Below, one piece after another: positions 61,401-64,000 of a DNA stretch of 64,000 nt. The position numbers and the translations under genes are program-made. The notes under the pieces were generated by a model. That model was not told where the DNA came from, ran no database searches, and saw nothing but the letters and a program-made list of their open reading frames with translations. Location: positions 1-64,000 of the forward strand of contig JBELIP010000012.1 in NCBI GenBank assembly GCA_042090785.1. The letters run 5' to 3'. This DNA comes from UBA7434 sp042090785. GTDB taxonomy: Bacteria > Pseudomonadota > Gammaproteobacteria > Pseudomonadales > UBA7434. Every line of letters starts with the position of its first letter. Positions within the stretch are counted from its first letter, which is position 1.

Positions 61401-62559
61401 TACCATAAACGTCAATCTCCCAAATAGAATAGCCGTAAGAGTTACCCGCCGGACGGGTTAGGCCATACATACGCACATAGCGATAACTGCCTGATACCGA
61501 CAACGTATCAGTGCGTCTCACACCCGCACCTGGGTCCCAAGTACCACCCGAAAAAGACGCCAAACCGGTAGTCCAGTTGGTGCCATCTAAAGAGCCATCA
61601 ATGCGGTAAGATGAGGCATTAGCCGCCTCCCATTTAATAATAACTTCCGATAATAAATGCGTCGCGCCTAAATCAACTGTCAGCGTTTGCGGATCAATAC
61701 CGTGAGAAGACTCCCAACGGGTAGTGATACTGCCATCAATAGCCATTGATGCAGGCATTAACTGCGAACTGGCTGTGGCGCTTGCAATAGTGAGCTGCAC
61801 AGGCGGTGGTGGCGGAATAGGAATTTCAGCAATTAAATGAATACGTGTTGCTGAACCGGCATTCAAGTCCATGGGCAAAAAAGTCACCGCTAGCAACATC
61901 AAAACACCAACATTGCGGCGCGCGGCAGCTGAACCAGAAACCACAAAAAATACAGCCATGGCAAGCAGGCCAAGGAATCCCAGCATAGGAACATTTTCTT
62001 CAAGATAAACGATTGGGTCGCCGGGCTGAGAATCAGCACTGTTAGGGTCAGAACCAAAGGCAAGCTCTAAGGCATCGTTAACACCATCGCCATCCGAATC
62101 AACACCCGATGCATCGGGTGTAGGTAAACCCGTACCCACAAAACCCTGCGCCGAAGCTACATTAGCCACTACTTCTAACGGCACCATAATATCGACATCA
62201 ACGCTTTGGCCAGCCACCGTTCCCGTCACGGTAATCGCCAATTCGCCGGTAGCGCCCAAAGACGCACCTGCTGCAACAGTAAACTCGACAGCAGCAATAT
62301 CACTGCCACTGGCAGCTACCGATGCAGGAATAATGGTTGCCGAAGCCGCGCTAACAATACCCGGCGCCGTGTTAGTCACACTAATAGAATCATAAGCATC
62401 GTCGGGGTTAAGGTTGCGCAAAAGAATATAAATACTGTTATTAACGCTATCCGCCTCAACATCATAAGCATGAGCGTTAACACTTGCCCCAATGGCCAAG
62501 CAGAAAGATAAAAAGGCCGTAATTAGCGGGCGACTGACAAGATAAGACTTCTCAAACAT
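58414..62559 (-). CDS. Very large secreted di-heme oxidoreductase-like protein with mid-protein sorting signal
   Basis: About 1381 residues. A signal peptide (ITAFLSFCLAIGASVNAHA) is followed by a 130-residue beta domain and a DGDGVNDALELAFGSDPN hinge. At about residues 190-216 comes VPMLGFLGLLAMAVFFVVSG and AAARRN: a Pro motif, hydrophobic helix and Arg cluster like an IPTL/XrtH exosortase signal. A second hydrophobic segment ending DLNAGSA follows, then two discoidin-like (F5/8 type C) domains alternating with thrombospondin-type-3 Asp-rich repeats (DTDNDGVPDSDDQCP). After these come a secreted-repeat (PF03640-like) domain and a C-terminal DHOR-type region with heme motifs CSDCH and CVDCH and a terminal HDGRARSIDEAIMWHGGEA. 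The ATG at 62559 is preferred over a GTG at 62574. Confidence 0.78.
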   Translation of the reverse strand: MFEKSYLVSRPLITAFLSFCLAIGASVNAHAYDVEADSVNNSIYILLRNLNPDDAYDSISVTNTAPGIVSAASATIIPASVAASGSDIAAVEFTVAAGASLGATGELAITVTGTVAGQSVDVDIMVPLEVVANVASAQGFVGTGLPTPDASGVDSDGDGVNDALELAFGSDPNSADSQPGDPIVYLEENVPMLGFLGLLAMAVFFVVSGSAAARRNVGVLMLLAVTFLPMDLNAGSATRIHLIAEIPIPPPPPVQLTIASATASSQLMPASMAIDGSITTRWESSHGIDPQTLTVDLGATHLLSEVIIKWEAANASSYRIDGSLDGTNWTTGLASFSGGTWDPGAGVRRTDTLSVSGSYRYVRMYGLTRPAGNSYGYSIWEIDVYGNAIVDTDNDGVPDSDDQCPSTPAGSDVDADGCIIIDTDNDGVPDASDLCANTPAGSYVDASGCAINAVLISATATASSGTGIASLAVDGNMASRWASAAGTDPSWLQLDFGSLYDLAYVTIYWEAANAETYEIQGSINGEDWTTLASESGGVFGDRTDNVTVSGMYRYVRMNGLTRTSVYGYSIWEMEVYGEEAPDADGDGVSDSLDQCPNTAAGSSVDANGCVILDSDSDGVPDSADLCPNTAADALVDANGCEIIIYVNEVASINGILAGGAGASQPGLTLYVFDNDPVNGGVSNCNGGCATNWPPLLVGDGVPSGVTDLSIVVRADGSEQVAYNGRPLYYFIADSAVGDTNGDGAGGVWHTIAYAQLYANLFDNTAVLEPDTQFETADALVTRWSDRPRTRHARESQYQSYDHYIKFYFEDRSSNIEIVDYVAKGGDTIEMNVRTIFPLSNSQAENRWWFASPSAKYMSNTIMEYKGFDGTYYHYQKVGTNNPRTNSAIAVGDRLEIEISQFSAPGIPRGQANYYGTVFLYIVGEGIVPWYAEVGDEDSQKIPEEYWLGGETTIHYQYSDEPNDHFLQMATNLGYDNGQNFLLGRRVHHSSFVSGLHDEDPANGVLSSNAGLAGTRYINERCSDCHERNGSAPVADNGELLDRWVFKVGDANGNEDPNRGHVLQPNGSAGEGSVSIASWTELGNGLRTPNYQFTGGTPATFSARIAPRLVGLGLLEAIVESDIEALADPNDLNGDGISGRMNIVADAVTGQNRVGRFGWKAAQPTVKQHTASALSTDLGVRTSVVPNPDCGSAQTNCGENSPLMSDENLDNLTLYLSALGVRPQRVWKEGVEDQQVLQGRELFRNSGCVDCHTETFQTSEYHPLAEVRNQTIHPYSDMLLHDMGPGLADNLGEGVATGSEWRTTPLWGLGLSACVTGGVINPSGTEGGESCTPHHAYLHDGRARSIDEAIMWHGGEAAASQSAYSAMSASDKALMIRFLESL

Positions 62560-62951
62560 CTGGGCTTCTCTCACATTATTTTTATTAGCAATTTTTTGGT
62601 TTAGTGCTTTGTATAGAACTACCTTATTTTATACGTTAAATACTAGCCTAAAGTATCAATCTTATGCCGTTTTTTCGCTCAAATAGAGCAATTCCAACTT
62701 ATTTTCCCGCCCACTCAGCGCATACGGGGTTATTCTATTTTTAAATCAATAACTTAGCGCTTTAGCAGATGCGGAAGGTATTATCGATGCTGTTATGGAA
62801 GGTGTTATCAATAGTCTAATAAAAGACGCTAAGGATAAAACGCGTGGCGATGTTAGTTTTTTGCTTGTAAGTGTTTGATTTAAATGTAAATTACCTTGCT
62901 CGCGCAATAATCATTAAGTCGCTGATAAAAATATATTTTACCAACCCGCAA
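62560..62951. other. Intergenic region between rluF-type and large oxidoreductase genes
   Basis: Nothing certain is seen. A plus-strand frame of 41 codons at 62753-62878 (ADAEGIIDAVMEGVINSLIK) reads like protein, but it has no start signal at its beginning and no ribosome binding site. It may be a remnant or chance. Confidence 0.35.
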
Positions 62952-63953
62952 TCAACGCCGGCCTCTTTGCCCGCCACCCGCTTTAGGTTTATTTTTAGAC
63001 GCGTTTCGATGGCTAGCTTTAGCTAGTTTTTTAGGTTGGCTTTTACCTTGGGTCTTGTTTTGGTTTTTGCCCTGGCTACTCGCCTTACTGCCGCCCTTAG
63101 CCTTTGCTTTATGCTTACCTTTACCTCGGCCTTCACCATTAGCGGGTTTATGCTTAGCACCTACCACCGGTTTTTGTTTATAGCGCGCATCGGGGTTCTT
63201 GGTTCTTTTTTTAGTACCGGCCTCGGCCTCCGAAGATGAATCTTTCGTTAACGCCAACAAATTCGTTAATTCTTTTTCGGTTAAATCGCGCCAGTCGCCC
63301 ACAGGCAATTTTTTTAAACTGACGTTCATAATACGCACGCGCTCTAAATTCACCACCTCGTAATTAAAATACTCGCACATACGACGGATTTGGCGATTCA
63401 AACCCTGCACTAAGGTAATAGTAAAAACATATTGCGATTCTTTAGTGATTTTGCAGCGCTTAGTCTTAACGCCCAGAATAGGCACGCCATTACCCATATC
63501 GCGAATAAAATCATCGCTAATCGATTTATTCACTGTTACGCGGTATTCTTTTTCGTGGTTATTACCGGCGCGTAAAATCTTATTAACCAAATCGCCGTTA
63601 TTGGTTAAAAAGATTAATCCTTGAGAATCTTTATCCAAACGACCAATAGGAAAGATACGCGTACTATGATTAATAAAATCGACAATATTATTTGCCTCGC
63701 GACTTTCGGTGGTACTCACAATGCCAGCCGGTTTATTCAGCGCAATAAAAATTAAATCCTCTTCTTCCTGCGCCTCTATCAACTGTCCATTAACCTTAAC
63801 CGTATCGCCGGCAAATACCTGCGCGCCAATAGCAGCACGCTTGCCATTAATATAGACATTACCCTGCTCAATAAATCGGTCAGCCTCACGGCGCGAGCAA
63901 ATACCGCTCTCGCTAATGTATTTATTTAAGCGGGTGGACGATTTGTTGAGCAT
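62952..63953 (-). CDS. rluF: 23S rRNA pseudouridine synthase RluF-like, with basic C-terminal tail
   Basis: An RsuA/RluF-type pseudouridine synthase. The N-terminal S4 domain is TRLNKYISESGICSRREADRFIEQGNVYING. The catalytic Asp sits in FPIGRLDKDSQGLIFLTNNGD, with the LNRQIRRMCEYFNYEVV motif following. RluF modifies U2604 of 23S rRNA and U35 of tRNA-Tyr. After residue 230 a 100-residue Lys/Gly/Ser/Asn-rich low-complexity tail extends the protein to 333 residues, longer than E. coli RluF (about 290). The tail probably binds RNA, but this is inference. Confidence 0.87.
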   Translation of the reverse strand: MLNKSSTRLNKYISESGICSRREADRFIEQGNVYINGKRAAIGAQVFAGDTVKVNGQLIEAQEEEDLIFIALNKPAGIVSTTESREANNIVDFINHSTRIFPIGRLDKDSQGLIFLTNNGDLVNKILRAGNNHEKEYRVTVNKSISDDFIRDMGNGVPILGVKTKRCKITKESQYVFTITLVQGLNRQIRRMCEYFNYEVVNLERVRIMNVSLKKLPVGDWRDLTEKELTNLLALTKDSSSEAEAGTKKRTKNPDARYKQKPVVGAKHKPANGEGRGKGKHKAKAKGGSKASSQGKNQNKTQGKSQPKKLAKASHRNASKNKPKAGGGQRGRR

Positions 63954-64000
63954 ATACGTATTAGCTTATCAGTGAATTGAATGCATTATTATTCGCGTAG

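Noticed and set aside
62753..62878. 41-codon plus-strand frame (ADAEGIIDAVMEGVINSLIK)
   Set aside because: Too short and without start signal; could be chance or a relic.
1..64000. CRISPR arrays, insertion sequences, rRNA genes, riboswitches
   Set aside because: No regularly spaced repeats, transposase genes, rRNA segments or known riboswitch cores were recognised by eye.

Overview
The window reads as a chromosomal segment of a marine gammaproteobacterium. The best fit is a Cellvibrionales/Pseudomonadales-type organism. The reasons are a Vfr-like CRP next to rpe-trpEGDC, an AmgK-MurU muropeptide-recycling pair divergent from lptD-surA-pdxA-rsmA-apaG-apaH, a TtpC-type TonB2 operon, the rpsU-yqeY-dnaG-rpoD block, a GPH-family sugar symporter with beta-glucan enzymes, and exosortase-type sorting signals. 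Base composition is moderate and fairly even by eye. No insertion sequence, CRISPR array or prophage module was recognised. One 100-N assembly gap lies at 2948-3047, and its flanks carry an exact 55-bp duplication.

Layout. 1-4000 is accessory: the 3' end of ssrA (tmRNA), a class-II-type Fic protein with a perfect palindrome in front of it, a Zur regulator followed by a VPLPA-CTERM-type secreted protein, and a 5'-truncated beta-helix remnant. 4029-13861 holds a DUF1295 membrane enzyme and then a probable laminarin (beta-1,3-glucan) locus: a GH149-like phosphorylase, a GPH symporter, a cytoplasmic clan GH-A glycosidase and a GH17-like outer-membrane lipoprotein. 14006-16712 has a small outer-membrane barrel, a decayed membrane ORF and ilvD. 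17017-22465 is a six-gene minus-strand TonB2-type operon (DUF3450, TtpC-like, ExbB, ExbD, TonB, TPR). 22945-28344 is thyA, lgt, a TauE/SafE transporter, ptsP and rppH on the minus strand. 28558-31974 has a HAD phosphatase, coq7, VOC and OsmC genes and vfr. 32079-37084 is rpe-trpEGDC.

37244-39704 carries a DUF3530 protein, three very small ORFs behind a near-perfect Fur box, and a LysE exporter. 39789-50337 covers murU/amgK and, divergently, lptD through apaH and cca. 50346-52350 is folB, tsaD and a glycine-zipper lipoprotein. 52858-58142 is the macromolecular-synthesis block, followed by a CAU-anticodon tRNA. 58414-62559 is a very large multidomain di-heme oxidoreductase-like protein with a sorting signal in its middle. 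62952-63953 is an RluF-type pseudouridine synthase with a long basic tail.

How genes work together. In the glucan locus the lipoprotein would trim laminarin at the outer membrane, the symporter would import oligosaccharides, and the cytoplasmic glycosidase and phosphorylase would finish degradation to glucose and glucose-1-phosphate. The TonB2 operon would power outer-membrane uptake. Zur, Fur and Vfr/CRP candidate sites mark zinc, iron and cAMP control points. Two different exosortase-style signals (VPLPA-CTERM-like and a mid-protein IPTL-like segment) imply exosortases elsewhere in the genome. The most unusual items are the mid-protein sorting signal, the Zur/VPLPA-CTERM pair, the Fur-box small-protein operon, a Cca enzyme with an altered metal motif and lost HD signature, and a long hairpin behind a minimal start-stop ORF.
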